Positions 25,601 to 38,339 of a stretch of 64,000 nucleotides of DNA are shown one piece after another (position 1 is the stretch's first letter; each line of letters begins with the position of its first letter). The stretch comes from Trichoplax adhaerens. Lineage: Eukaryota > Placozoa > Uniplacotomia > Trichoplacea > Trichoplacidae. The translations under genes and the position numbers were made by a program. Location of the stretch: the NCBI RefSeq assembly GCF_000150275.1, contig NW_002060945.1:3433172-3497171 (forward strand), read 5' to 3'. The notes beneath the pieces were generated by a model, which saw only the letters and a list, made by a program, of their open reading frames with translations, did no database searches and was not told the DNA's origin.

Positions 25601-28600
25601 CTTAGAAAAATGCGATCGAAATCGTAGATTTTGTACTACATATTTTAATAAAAGATAGAAACGAACGATTTTACAAGTTCAGTCCACGATTTAAATCATC
25701 TACCTAATGATTTCTCTTATGGTGCATTTTATTTTGATTTAGAATCAACATAACAGCGATAATAAATCATCAGCATCATCATTAAAAAATCAAGAAAATG
25801 AAACACTACCACAACCTATCGATCAAGATATAAAAATTAAGGAAGAATTTACAGCTCAAGCTAACGTCGGTAAGTCCGAGTACTATATCAGTTGAATATT
25901 CTAACATGTCCAAATCAGTGAAAAAGAGTTGCAATTTTAATTTTGTTTACCTCTTAATCGTTTCTTTCTTTTAACCGAATACATTCATTTAATATTTTTA
26001 ATTTGATTTAGTTTGTAGTCAACTTAAAGCTATCTTTATATTAATGACCGAAGAACGAGAGAAATTAAAAACGGTATAGAAGAGTATAATTTAATGGGTG
26101 ACAATCTATTTATACAATAGATGTTAATTTTTTAACATGTTTACAGTATGCTAGCTATACTTCGATTGAATGATAAATAATGACCATAATTACTAGTAGA
26201 TCATAGCAATAAGTATACACCAGTCAATTTTGAGTTATTTTTATAACAAAATATATTCTGTTTATAATCCTATTAGACCATCGCTGAACAACCAGACAAT
26301 ACTGTAGCTGCTTATCAAGCTCATATAAAATCGTTACGAAATGCTCTTAACCAAGTAAGCTTGCCGATATAGTCCAGAGTTTGAATGAAATACTTGCATA
26401 TGAATACAGCTATTTATAAATCTCTTTCTTACGATTAGAATATTACATTTAACGGATAATCTCTTACATGATTGCAATCGGCATGATAACGAGACAACCG
26501 TGTTAAAATGTTAATAATTATTCATCCGACTCGATAGGCAGTAGCTCACAATGAAGATTTACGGCATAGATTATTGCAGATACAATTATTAACCGAATTT
26601 GGCGGTAGAAGTAGTTCTTCTGAAGGTCATCTGCATTTGGTAAAATGACTTATGTTATGACCTTAAATATGATAAAAAGAAATGATCAATTTAAAAAGAA
26701 TTTTTTATCTGATTACCTTGTGATATTTTATTGTACAATTATATAAATTTGATCAGAAACCCTCTGTTTCAACCGCCTCAGTCCTATCAGACTCTGCTAC
26801 GCTATTTTATGATGCAGAACAGGTTAGAAATTGAATGATTAAATTCAAGTCCTAGTGTTTTCCTTTCCTCTACAACTCTATATTTGAAAACAGTAAAGAT
26901 GATATCGTAACGATAGCAATGATCGATTACTTTTTATAATTATTTAGGGATTTCTCTCGGAAAATGGGTCCTCAGATATCGATGTACGTAATATTTAGTA
27001 ACTAAACAATACGAATTCTTATTGTACAACATAAACGGATTTGTGCTTTGCTTCTTGTATTTCTAGGATTCTGATATTGAAAGTAGTCCATGCGATTCCG
27101 ATGATACCTCCGATTCTGAAGATGTTATACAAGGTATCGCACCCTTAGCACTGTTTTATGTATTACTAGATTTAGATTTAAATTATAATTATATATGGGT
27201 TACAGTGCCATATTTGTACTTATGTTTGAAAGTTCCATCCAAGAGTTTATTTAAATCGGTTAATAATGGTGCTATGAATTAAATATGGCTAGAGTGCATC
27301 TTAACTTCTATTGTTTCTGATTCTGTACCATTATAAATTTGATACATAATATATATATATATTATAACCATCCTTAGAATCTAATATATTAAGCATATTA
27401 CAAGATGTAAGAGTAGAATTTAGGACTCTTAGGTCGAGAATAATACAAAGCATAACGAGCCGTTGTGTGTTAACGGTCGTGTCTAAAAAGATACTACGTC
27501 TTTTAAGCTCGGTACTAACCATTATTCTTTTAATTTAGGTATTCCAGATGATACCTTTCAGCGACGATGTATATTACCAGCATTTAAAAATCCGAGGAAC
27601 GATATTAGTATATTTGGGTTATTAAGTAAAAATATTGGCAAAGATCTTTCTAAAATATCCATGCCAGTCAGCATGAATGAACCATTAAGTGCACTGCAGG
27701 TATATTAAATACTGCTAACTTTAATTATTAACCTTATTCTTGTTGAATTTCGTTCATAATCTATTTTATTAAGCTAAATTTAATTCGATCTTTTACATTT
27801 TAGTATCGTATCAATTGCTTTATTTGTAATCTTTTTAGTCTGATTCTGATTCTATAACGATTTCGCTAAATAAAATTTAACCCGCTTCTTCAGCGTCAGT
27901 GTGAAGAACTTGAATACAGTGATCTTCTAGATAAAGCTGCAATGACTGACGATGTTGTAGAACGAATGGTAACTATTAAATTATAGGATCATCTTTCATC
28001 GTAAATATCTATATTGCTTTACAAGCTATCAAGCACAAAAGATAAGAATCGGAGGGTAAAGCTATTTTATTATTTTTCGAATATAGGCTTATGTTGCTGC
28101 ATTTGCTGTTTCTGCGTACAATAACAGCCATTACCGAGCAGGTAATTCACTTAATACTGTACTGGTACAAGACATTATAGATGCACTATACATACCTTTA
28201 TTGATTTTGGAAATGGTGTAAAGAAAATTTAATTAAATTGCATGCTTATCTAGCCTACTTTCTAATACGATCTTTAGGTCAAAAGCCTTTTAACCCAATA
28301 TTAGGTGAAACTTACGAAACAATTCGAGGAGATCGTGGATTTAACTTTATTGCTGAACAGGTTACAAATAATTATTAAAGCAACTATTTCGGCATAAGAT
28401 TGAAAAAATTGTAAATAAAAGAGTAAACTATAATTATATCCGAATTGTATCTTCAGGTTAGCCATCATCCACCCATTTCAGCATGTCATGCCGATTCTGA
28501 AAGATGGAAATTCTGGCAAGGTATGAGTCTGAATTTTATTAACTATGATAATTCATCGACACAATATATAATGGATTAAATATTCAGAAATATTTTATTT

Positions 28601-30101
28601 TCCACTTTAGATACACGTTTAAAAAATAGGTTTTGGGGTAAATCTTTAGAGATTTTTCCAGTAGGATCCGTAAACCTTACTATTCATAAGTATGTGTAAT
28701 GTTACTCGCGCCAATTATCGCATTATTAAAATGATGCTTTATTTCAAAAAATTCCAGCTAAAGTATTTTATAGTATATAATCGAAATAACTTTATTACAT
28801 TCATTGTCCAGATATAATGAGAGTTATAAATGGAATAAAGTAACAGCTTGCGTACACAGCATTCTTCGTGGCCAACGCTGGATCGAATATTATGGAGATA
28901 TGATTATAAAAAATTCTGTTAATCGATTAACTTGCAAGTTAACGTTCAACAAGGTATTTATCTAAAACAACATTTACCGATCTCATTGAAGCTGTAAGAT
29001 TTGTTTATTTCTAAAAACGTTTTTAATTCTTAGATATTAATTTGGTAAACCTAATTGTTTAAATGGAAATATTCTTCTATAGGGCGGATCTTTTAATAAC
29101 AAGAAATGTGATGTGAAAGGACAAATTCTGGATAGCAATGGAAAAACCATACAAACGCTTTTTGGTAAATGGAATGAAGGTCTATACTTAGGCCAACCTT
29201 CATCAGCAATCTGCCTATGGAGGCCAGGTATGTAGCTTAGGGGATGCGATATGATTTTACTGTTGAATTATTTAATCAAAACTAATATAGTACAGTAAGG
29301 TGTCTTCTTTATCAAGTTATATTCCCGTCGTCTATAATTGCAAGATAGTTAGAGTCACGTTCTCATAACTTTACGAGTTACTCACAGCATTAGGCAGCTT
29401 TCCTAAATGAAGCTTCAAATTTACTTTAATTAATAGGAATTATGCCTCCAAACTATGAAAATTACTATGGATTTACGAAATTTGCTATGGAACTAAATGA
29501 AATCGAGCCAGATCATCCAGAAATTTTGCCTTCTACCGACTCAAGATTTCGAACTGATCAGAGGTATACAAAAAAGTTCCGCAAGTTATGGATATTAAAT
29601 AGAGCTGACACATCATAAAGTGAAAAGCTTATGATTATATTTAATTACTAACTGATGGTTCGTAATATAGATATTTAGAGGAAGGAAATTTAGCTGCAGC
29701 GGAGACTCACAAACTGCGAATAGAAGAAGTAATATAATTAATCTAGCATTACTGAAATAAAATGATAAAACTGATAAGCTTAAGCTTACTGTCTAATCTT
29801 AATCTTTTAAACACACTTTTGTTTCTGCAGCTACAGAGGAAAGCTCGCAAAGCTCGAGAGGCAGCTGGACATAAATGGACCCCTCGATTTTTTGAGTAAG
29901 AATATTTACTGGAGTACATTCAATAATAAATAGGAAAATATTTAACTATGAATAGAGAATAAAAGTTAGAATAACATTGATCAATATGATATTTATTTAA
30001 TTATTAGGAAAACAAGTGAAGGAAACTGGATTTTCAAAGATAATTACTGGAAATTAAGGGAAGAGAAATTTTCCACAATGTCTCATCCTCAGCTGTGGTG
30101 A
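16624..30101 (+). CDS. Oxysterol-binding-protein-related protein (ORP3/6/7 type), multi-exon
   Basis: Lipid-transfer protein at ER-membrane contacts. Main exons: 19984-20199, 21977-22030, 23349-23459, 24427-24700, 25106-25215, about 25405-25476, 25743-25869, 26012-26073, 26277-26354, 26538-26639, 26757-26822, 26948-26983, 27067-27133, 27539-27699, 27894-27968, 28087-28141, 28278-28360, 28457-28520, 28611-28689, 28812-28953, 29083-29227, 29437-29563, 29671-29728, 29831-29895 and 30008-30101. The PH domain opens with [14 protein letters not shown], as in ORP3/6/7. A coiled-coil region and a FFAT-like LFYDAEQ follow, then a full ORD with [10 protein letters not shown] and the signature EQVSHHPP. 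About 880 residues if 16624-16743 is exon 1, which is phase-compatible but has a weak donor (GTTAAC). The intron after 23459 has a GC donor (AAG/GCAAGT). The acceptor near 25382-25405 is uncertain. ORP3/6/7 class is clear; one-to-one orthology is not. Confidence 0.9.
24009..24032. repeat. (TA)n microsatellite in an ORP intron
   Basis: An uninterrupted run of TA dinucleotides lies in the intron between the ORP exons ending at 23459 and starting at 24427. It is likely length-variable between individuals. Confidence 0.8.
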
Positions 30102-32091
30102 TAATTATGGATAATTACTTAGTCAGAAGTTTTAATAAAGTTAGAGATTTGTAAAATGCTAACCCTTAGTCAATCATGGATATCGCAAGTTTCTGGATAA
30201 CATCTTACCTTAAAAAAGTTATTATTTATAAAAAGTTGTTAGCTACATGGCATGCGCCTACGCTGTTCCGCCCTCTGTGGCTATATTGATAGCTATTTCA
30301 AGGATGACAATTTCTACCATTACAGTAGTTGATTAAATAAATTTTTTGGTAAAGCGTAGAGCTTATTTCTGTGCACGCTACTGCTACTAATACCAATTGA
30401 TTTGCCCATACGCTAATTAAAAGTATTGGAAGTAGAAATTCTGCCAAAATCTGTTATTTCATCATGCATACCTCGTATTAATTATATTAATTGCTTGTAT
30501 GAACAAAAATTATACTATGCATCAGTTATACTGAGCAATGAGCGGTTGCTCGTAAAAATTTCTGTCAATGGTTCTTATATATCAACCCTAATACTTTGTA
30601 TTTATGAAAATATTTATAATGCTTTGAACGTGACTGTACTTATTTATCAAAATTTCGTTCATTTTATGGCCTTTAAATATCATTCAAATACAGTTAAGAG
30701 TATCACCTTTTGTAGCTGCCTTTTTCTATAATTCTACTTTAAGAGATGGTTAGAATGATAGATAATATGTGATCAATTTTATAATTTAAATCATTTCTAT
30801 CTATTACCCTGACCTGAATTTGAATAATTAGATAATGGATTCCTGCAAGATCGTTATCAGTATTGATGACTAGTTATAATATTAAATTAAGTATTGATTC
30901 TACTACTAACCTATTCTATACATTATAAATTACAGATTTCTAATCAATTTATAGTAACATATAAGCAGAATAAAGTATTCATTTAGTGTCAATAAATATA
31001 AAAGGGTAGATAGTGTAATATAAGAAAAATTGTTGCCACTATAAGTTAAACGTCGTAGAATACTGCTGAGCTATCGCTAGTGTCTTGATAAAAACTATCT
31101 CCGTTGCTATTTATATATATATATTGAATATCTAACCACTTCCTTGTCAACTCATTCTCCAGGTATCTACATACAAACTAATATCCATCTATATATCATG
31201 AAATGACTAATTATGTGTTAAACATTTTGTTGCTAACCCTTTAAATGTAAGTGTGGAACAGGCGTGACTAAAATACAGAAATGGCTATGACTATGAGTAC
31301 AGCTATCGTTCTGATAGTTCAATTTATAATTTTTAAATGCTTCCATATGATTATTAGTCATTCAAAATCATGATAAAATTCCTGATTCTTATTCTGATGC
31401 AATGTTAACTTGATCATCATATTATTTGCACTTTAATATGGAGATTCCGTATAGTGGACTTGTAAATGATAAAATAGTATTTACTCAAGAATCAAGAATT
31501 ATTATACTGTTATCCATTCTACATGGATAAAGAATTGTAATAAATATGTAGTCGCGTAATCGAATAAGATACCATCATTTGCAATTGGAGCATTATATTC
31601 GATTAAATGTTAGAAGCTCTAACGACCAGCATAAAAGACACTGCTTACATGCAATAAAGTAATTGCTACATACTCCCTTTACAATATGGCTGTTAGATTT
31701 TTATAATGATTTTATTTTGTGAAGCTCGAATGAAGCAGACTAATTTCAAAAGGCAAAGTTATATAAATTTTATTACAAGTGCTAGCAGACAACAAAAATC
31801 TATTAGTCATACAGTATGTAATAATATCTCAATTTAATTGAGATTAAGTTTAATAAATTTGGAAGTAGTGTACTGTACACGATGAGTGATTGTGCTATTA
31901 AAATCAGATAAATGAATCCACATATTTGAGAGTTGCCAGTAATTATAATTTACCGATGACGGTCTATGTGTATTACCAGGAATTTAATAAAAGCTATGCC
32001 CAATCTCTACCGTACTGTGCGATAAAAAAATTACCGGATCTACTGCTTGTGGTTACAAGGAGCATAAATATTTAATTTTATCTTGCTTCGT
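30102..32091. other. Intergenic between ORP and SLX9-like genes (convergent)
   Basis: About 2 kb of AT-rich DNA between convergent 3' ends. An open frame at 30426-30731 has no recognisable domain, no compositional bias and no splice partner; I read it as chance. Nothing else is supported. Confidence 0.5.
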
Positions 32092-33450
32092 TTACTCCTG
32101 GTTCTTTTCAGATTGAACGACCATTGACAGATGACCATTAATTGCACATAGCGGGTCACTAGAAAATGCAGGATGGCTGAGTACTTGCGAAAAAATCTCC
32201 TTTTCACGGGCTCTAGAGAAATGATAATACATAACACCAACGTTTAACAGGATTTCATGTATAATTATTGCAGCTATGGCAACAATTTCTTTTTTTTAGT
32301 ATATTACTATATACAGGTAATATGTAAGAGAAGAAATTCTTTCTTTTAAAACTATTTACATACAATCCTCTTTGTCTCTGTTTCCTTTTCATTTTATGAA
32401 GTGGTTTGCTAGTTTTTTCATCTTTACTCCTGCGTTGGTTTTGACAGAAACCAAAGGAAAATAAGCATTAGAAACGATAATTCAATTCCTCAAACTTACT
32501 TCTTAAAAAGGAGCCTAATATCATCGTTTGCTAATTAACTATTAACATGCCTATACGATTAAATATCGTATCTTGCAGCGTACTACATTTGTTTGAGTAG
32601 GCCTAAGGTACAGTATATCCAACATTCATAATGATCATCACTATTTTCTGGTGTTTAAACTGTGCTATCCAATACTTGGCAAACAAGTAATCTTTCATCA
32701 ACATGGCGATGAATGGTCTGTGTACTAACTTGGGTATATTCTGACTTTCTCGAATTAATTCCTCCAACGTTGGTAATGCCATCTGTAACGGTTGTAAATC
32801 ACCAACAACAGGAGTTTTCCTTCTTTTAGCAGCCTGGATGTCTTCTTTTCTGGTTGTATAATATGCTTCGATGCCTAATTATTAAGAAATAGTGGATTAC
32901 TTCAAGAGAAACTTAACTACTTGAATATGTAATTGCGTAGGTCTTATTGGTTTCTAATTTGTATAAGGTATACGTACGCATATGCAGATAATTTACATAT
33001 AAGCTATCACATGATATCTATATCGATTCAATCTCTTACTTTGGTTGTATTGAATTACATTGCAGATTATTAGAAGAGACATGGCGCAGTCTTGCAGTAA
33101 CTTTTGCGCTAGTAGCTTTCTAATAATTGTCTGCACATACTGTTATACGCGTATATCCTTAGATGCATGAAAGTATTACAGAAGTTGTAAGCTAAACTGA
33201 AATGATTGCAATACTTACGCCTGGCCCAATTTTCTTTCTTGATCTGCCTTTTCTCTTTTTTAGTCAAATTATTCACCGACATCCGTGAGGTCGTAGAATA
33301 GATGGTACTTAATTTATCGCTTTCATGATCATCTTCCACATCCATAACCGGGTTTAATTCTTCACTTCCTTCTCCATCTTGAAGATTGTCTGCAATGGTA
33401 GACTTGATGGTTCGATTTATACGCTTGGTTCTTTTTCTGAACTTTCCCAT
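32092..33450 (-). CDS. SLX9: SLX9-like ribosome biogenesis protein (FAM207A family)
   Basis: Nucleolar factor of small-subunit ribosome assembly. Exon 1 (33450-33219) encodes a basic start MGKFRKRTKR, an acidic linker and the family block LTKKEKRQIKKENWARR. Exon 2 (32874 to about 32676) continues in phase with IEAYYTTRKED and the hallmark RRKTPVVGDLQPLQMALPTL. Two further homologous blocks follow: a basic stretch SKPLHKMKRKQRQRG at about 32429-32364, and a final exon at about 32199-32092 with FSQVLSHPAFSSDPLCAING, matching the human C-terminal segment, then stop. Exons 1 and 2 and the last block are well supported. The junctions around exon 3 do not all close in phase, so part of the middle may be wrong. 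The start at 33450 is chosen because the conserved basic N-terminus begins there, although the frame is open a little further upstream. Confidence 0.75.
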
Positions 33451-34617
33451 TTCGATCTGCAATAGTACCAAGTTATTTAGGCATTGCCTGAGGTTGAAAT
33501 AATGCAAAACAAAAAGGAAACTATTGCTTAGATTGCACGATTTCCCTTTAGTCGAAATCGTGGACAGTATACAGGACCCAAGGACACTGAGGATAGGACT
33601 ACGCTAATGTACAATTTCCCATACAGTTGCTTATAGACTCACTAATAACAGTACAGTACTGTTTTACTACGTACTGTAGTTGACGGATCTTATACTGTAC
33701 TGTCCATACAGAACAGTATAAGATCTAGAAGTGTACAGTGTACAGTGTATAGTATTGTACCGCACATGCTACCATCCGGCAGATAAGCTGTTTAATAATA
33801 ATTAATTATTATCATTATTATAATTAGTTAATTAATTAGGGTAGCAATGGAATGGCAGCCAAGAGGATAGCAAATTCCTCAATGGAATGTAGTATGCATC
33901 ATTAGCCGTTTTTAAATCTATAATTATCCAACTCGGTATAGCTAGTGAAGTACAGTGGTTATAGCTCTATTTCACCTACATTTGCGGTTAATTTGTTTGC
34001 TTTTAATTAGATTATTTTATTAGGTAACTGAGCGCTTAGAAGCATAAATCGATTTTTTGACATAATATACACTTTTGTAATCAAACTAAATCTTAACATA
34101 GCCATTAAAATTAAGAGCAACAACTAAAGGTAGACTGGTATATATATACAATACAATAAAAGATATCGAAGGAAATGGTGACTTATGATACAGTTATTGA
34201 AATATCATTCATACACTGCATTTACATGTTGCATGTACTCGTATAAGATAACATTTAGATACTGCAACGAATTTTCTGCGCTTTTTTATAAAATAAATCA
34301 ATTTATAAAGTATGCATTTTTTGTTAATGAGATAACAGCGAGAAATTGTAAATCATGCACTCGATAAATCTGTGAATTTTAATGACAGTAAGCGAAGCGA
34401 TGAATAAGAATGTAAACTTTAAAAGCGGAAAAGAATTAATTTGCACGGTTATCTATTTGCAGGCGTATTACGCAAGACAATATCAGCTAAACGCTATATG
34501 AATAGTCTGAAAATTTTAAGAATTGAAAACATAGAAGATATCAGTAATTTAAGGAAATAAAAATCAATCCATTTAGCAAAATTTAGAGTCCAATTATTTC
34601 AATCAAGGGAACGGCGA
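33451..34617. other. Spacer upstream of SLX9-like, downstream of BECN1
   Basis: Contains the SLX9 promoter side, a GTAC-palindrome patch (33640-33770), a strong hairpin (33686-33725), and a run of ATTAATTA-type sequence at about 33790-33840. No coding exon seen; the 60-codon open frame near 34185 is not supported. Confidence 0.5.
33686..33725. repeat. 13-bp perfect inverted repeat (hairpin)
   Basis: GATCTTATACTGT (33686-33698) pairs with ACAGTATAAGATC (33713-33725) around a 14-base loop, which itself continues the ACTGTAC/CATACAG palindromic theme. It lies about 240 bases before the SLX9 start codon. It could be a remnant of a small inverted-repeat element or simply part of the GTAC-rich patch. 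Confidence 0.75.
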
Positions 34618-37600
34618 TTAATCATTTTCTAAGCATTTGGAAGAAACCCAGGCAAGAGCCCACTTCAAATTTGTTAACATAAATTTCAACGCCTTTGTCC
34701 AGCGTTCCTCAGAATTAAATTGTGTCCTAAATTAGCAAACATGTCCACGTAAAGCATTAAATAACCCTTAAGATTTTCTGTCCTAAAACTAATCTGTTCA
34801 TCGTATCAAGCAGTCAATCAATTAGTCAATTAGCTATTTACTTAATTGAGTAAGATCCTCCAGATCCACTAGAATCTTCAATTTTTCCCTTAGACATTCT
34901 ACAAAATAGAGATTGTTTCTTGTATTTACCCGTTTTTAACTTTATATAGGACACACTGAAAACATATCGACTTTTAATAATATGGCTACGATATTTTTTA
35001 CTTGTAAGGCAAGCTAAATCCAGAGTCATGTTTTTCTACTTCTTCTTTAAACTGTAATACATTGCAGGAATGGATAAATCAAATAAAAGTACCCGTTGAG
35101 GCCGAGAGATTCTTAACAAGTAGCCTTAGAGTAATTTATTATCGATTGGACTAAACTTCTAAGCAAATTTCATTACTGTGCAGTACCTGTTGTAAGCAGT
35201 CTAGGAAGGCCACCATTGCTAGATCAAATCTAATTAGTTCCAGAAAAATAATTAGAGTATTGATAGCAATGCCGCATCTATTTAATGAATTGTGATCAAT
35301 ATACAAGTTATGACAATAGAGATACTCACTTTGAATTCCATAAATATCGAATTCCTCCGTTACAAAACCTACGGGAAAATACCATCGTGACATTACTTTC
35401 ATTTCCTAACTATGTAAGTAGTTAAACCATCTCGATAAGGTAATGCTATTCAAATCTATGGCTAACTAACAGTGTTAATTGTCGCGACTTGTCAGACAAG
35501 GGCTCAATAAAGGAATAACTTCCATAAGGTACCAATCGATACCTATAGAAAAATCAAGTGCAATTTTGTTATACAGGATGTCATTAAGAAAGCGAAAAGT
35601 AGTTACATTTATTAAAGTCTATAACCTTAAGAATGTAAAACCAATTTTCTTTGCTAGGCAGTGTAATAATAATGCCGTCTGACCCCATGCAGCGTTAATT
35701 TCATTCCATTCAACCTTTACAAAATTTGAGAATAAATATAGATTATGTCATAACATAGACAAAAATCAAGTATTTTTAAAGCAGTTATCGTGGTGATGAA
35801 ACCTACCGGTACCGTCGGTAGGCGTCCAAGTCTAAAATTGTTTATTGTGCCAAAATGGCCTCTATGCCTAAAATAAATTTTAAATGAATTAGAATTGAAA
35901 GGCTGAAGTTATTCAAAATTAATCTTGGCACTGTTTTACATTTAAATTTTAATTTAAATTTTAATTTAAATACTAACCATATATGAAACGCGCAGTTAAA
36001 TATATTTGTTCGCTTTAATCTTTCTATTTGTAACTGGGCGTAAATCATTTGGTAATCAACACTACAAAGAAGAAGAAAATTACATCATCGTATTGCATTG
36101 ATATGGCTGGTAAGGTAAAGCTAAACATCAACATACCTTCTATCTTCATTTTCAAATTCAATTCTTCGCTTTTCTAATGAATGGTACTCTAACATGAAAC
36201 TAAGAAAAATGAAATAACTAGATTTTAGCATCCAGAAATCCATTATTGTACAGTATACGTATTTCTAAAATGAATTTTAAGCATTTTCTTCAATGTTGAT
36301 ATACTTTTCTTCTTCTTGATCTAATCGTAACGCCTCTTGTTTTTGTGTTTCTCTTTCCTCTAGCAGACTTTCTCGTTCCTTTTCTCCTTCTTTAAGTTGC
36401 TTTTGCAAGTTTTCTTCTTCCGCTTTTAGCTATATATTATGGAAAACACAACATTCCATTTTAAGACATTAACATCCTTTACCAATTAATGTAGGTCGTT
36501 ATTACTTTTTGTAATTCCGCTTGCAAACTTTCAATATCCTCCTCTCCATCCTTGTCGGAACTATCTAAAAATGCACTAACAAAGCAATAATTCAACGTTT
36601 ACGTAATGAAGTTAACCATAGGTTGATGATTACATGTCGAAACGCTTCAACATTATAATCATCCCAAATAGTGGTGATAGACTTAAAAATATCTACCTGT
36701 AAGTTCTACAATCAACTTCAGCTGCATCTAATTCTTGATCGAGAAAATCTAGTAATAATCCACCACATTCGTCGCATAATGGATGATCAATTTCAGATTG
36801 TGAAGATAGAATATCGAATAGCTTGGCCCGTGACTGTAACATGAATTTATACGAGTATGTCAGTCAACTATGTTAGAAAGTGGAATGGCGTAAGCTTTGA
36901 CATGTTCCAGTGCGTAGTGAGTGCAAATTATGAATCTTACTTTTATTTTATCGTTATAAGATTTAGCTTGGGCTTCAGCAGCTTCAAAATTTGCTTTTTC
37001 TTCTTGGCTACGTCTAGATAAGAGAAATGCAGGAAGGTACTAAAGTGAAAGTATTTAAGTGCTAATAGGGACTGTACTTTCTAAAATGACGAGATTTAGA
37101 AAAGAGCAACAATAGCTACATAACTTGAGCCAATTTTAAAAACTCATTAGTAATTCTATTAGCAATTTAACGTCTATGATAGTGTAATTCTGGAGGTTTA
37201 TCATAATGACAAGATAGTTGGCTGTGATTTTTGATATTATTTAATTATATTGTGCTTCAGTACCTATAAGCAGCGTGTCAAGACAGGTAAGAAGTAATAT
37301 AATAGTAGTTTTACCTGACTACTAAACGATCAACTTCATCCTCTTCATATCTATTAGCCTAAAAGGCAATAATGAAACTGAATCTATCAATACAAACCAA
37401 ACAAATCACCATATATAGTTGAGTTATCCAGTTGAAGGACTGTGTTCAACCCTTCTTGACCTACATGTTCTTTGTCAATTGTTTTATTGCTACTGTTATC
37501 CCCTATAATGGAGTATTCAATTTCGAACGATTAATCGATTCCGTCTTCAATACAACATACTCAATTATTTGACTACAAGTTTTAATATTGCTGAAGCTAA

Positions 37601-38329
37601 ATTGAAGTAGAATGCAAGTATGATGATTCATCCATAGTTAAGTGTTGCAATGGTAGTAACGATTACTCGGTAGCGTCTTCAATACAACATACTCAATTAT
37701 TTGACTACAAGTTTCAATATTGCTGAAGCTAAATTGAAGTAGAATGCAAGTATGATGATTCATCCATAGTTAAGTGTTGCAATGGTAGTAACGATTAATC
37801 GATTACGTCTTCAATACAACGTACTCAATTATTTGACTACAGGTTTCAATATTGCTGAAGCTAAATTGAAGTAGAATGCAAGTATGATGATTCATCCAGA
37901 GTTAAGTGTTGCAATGGTAGATCAGCAGCTAGCGTATATCTATATTATCTACGTATTGGTAATGTAGTGTCTCAGTGGCGTAGTTTTAAAAATTATCAGG
38001 AATGGTAAATCGACTAAGGTCTGGATTGGTCTTCATCATAATCTAATTTCTGTTTCGATCGATAAATAATTGATTGCTACAGCTGCGTTAACGTTGAAGG
38101 ATGGAAAATCAGTTTCTTCACATTGACTCAAAAGGCAACCAAGGACACAAAGTATGTTCAGCATGCAAGCATAGAATTGATCCTATTATATTATACTGTA
38201 ATCTTTTGAGTCCTTACCTTCATCTAATCCATAATCTGTAAAATCTTGGTCAAATGATGGATCTAATCGAACTGGTTGACAACATCGTTGACATACAAAG
38301 CCTACGACTTCACCATTTTTGTCAGCCAT
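34618..38329 (-). CDS. BECN1: Beclin 1, autophagy PI3-kinase complex subunit
   Basis: Scaffold of the Vps34 lipid-kinase complex that starts autophagosome formation. Exons on -: 38329-38218, 37502-37465, 37358-37315, 37013-36941, 36833-36697, 36575-36506, 36429-36305, 36199-36137, 36061-35978, 35867-35807, 35714-35626, 35542-35471, 35368-35330, 35229-35187, 35051-35002, 34898-34842 and 34726-34618. All junctions are in phase, giving 421 residues (human 450). Two CxxC pairs are kept (C12/C15 in VCQRCCQP, C109/C112 in HPLCDECGG). The coiled coil follows ([28 protein letters not shown]), then the evolutionarily conserved domain: [59 protein letters not shown]. The C-terminal aromatic finger region reads KWALAWVSS. 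The region equivalent to the human BH3 helix lacks the Gly-Asp pair (see findings). Orthology is certain. Confidence 0.95.
35939..35970. repeat. Short ATTTAAATTTTA tandem repeat in BECN1 intron
   Basis: Three near-identical 12-base AT-only units lie just downstream (in gene direction) of the exon ending FNCAFHIW. Low-complexity sequence with no evident role. Confidence 0.7.
37526..37920. repeat. 3 x 132-bp tandem minisatellite in BECN1 intron 1
   Basis: Three head-to-tail copies. The landmark CGTCTTCAATACAAC recurs at 37542, 37674 and 37806, an exact 132-base spacing, with only a handful of substitutions between copies. The array fills much of intron 1 of Beclin 1. Such high similarity implies recent expansion or continuing homogenisation, and copy number is probably polymorphic. 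Confidence 0.93.
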
Positions 38330-38339
38330 ATTTACTACC

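Noticed and set aside
30426-30731. 101-codon open frame on + downstream of ORP
   Set aside because: Composition is typical of AT-rich noise, no recognisable motif, no neighbour context.
37526-37920. Could the regular repeats be a CRISPR array?
   Set aside because: Units are 132 bases, contiguous, without unique spacers, and sit in an animal intron; this is a minisatellite.
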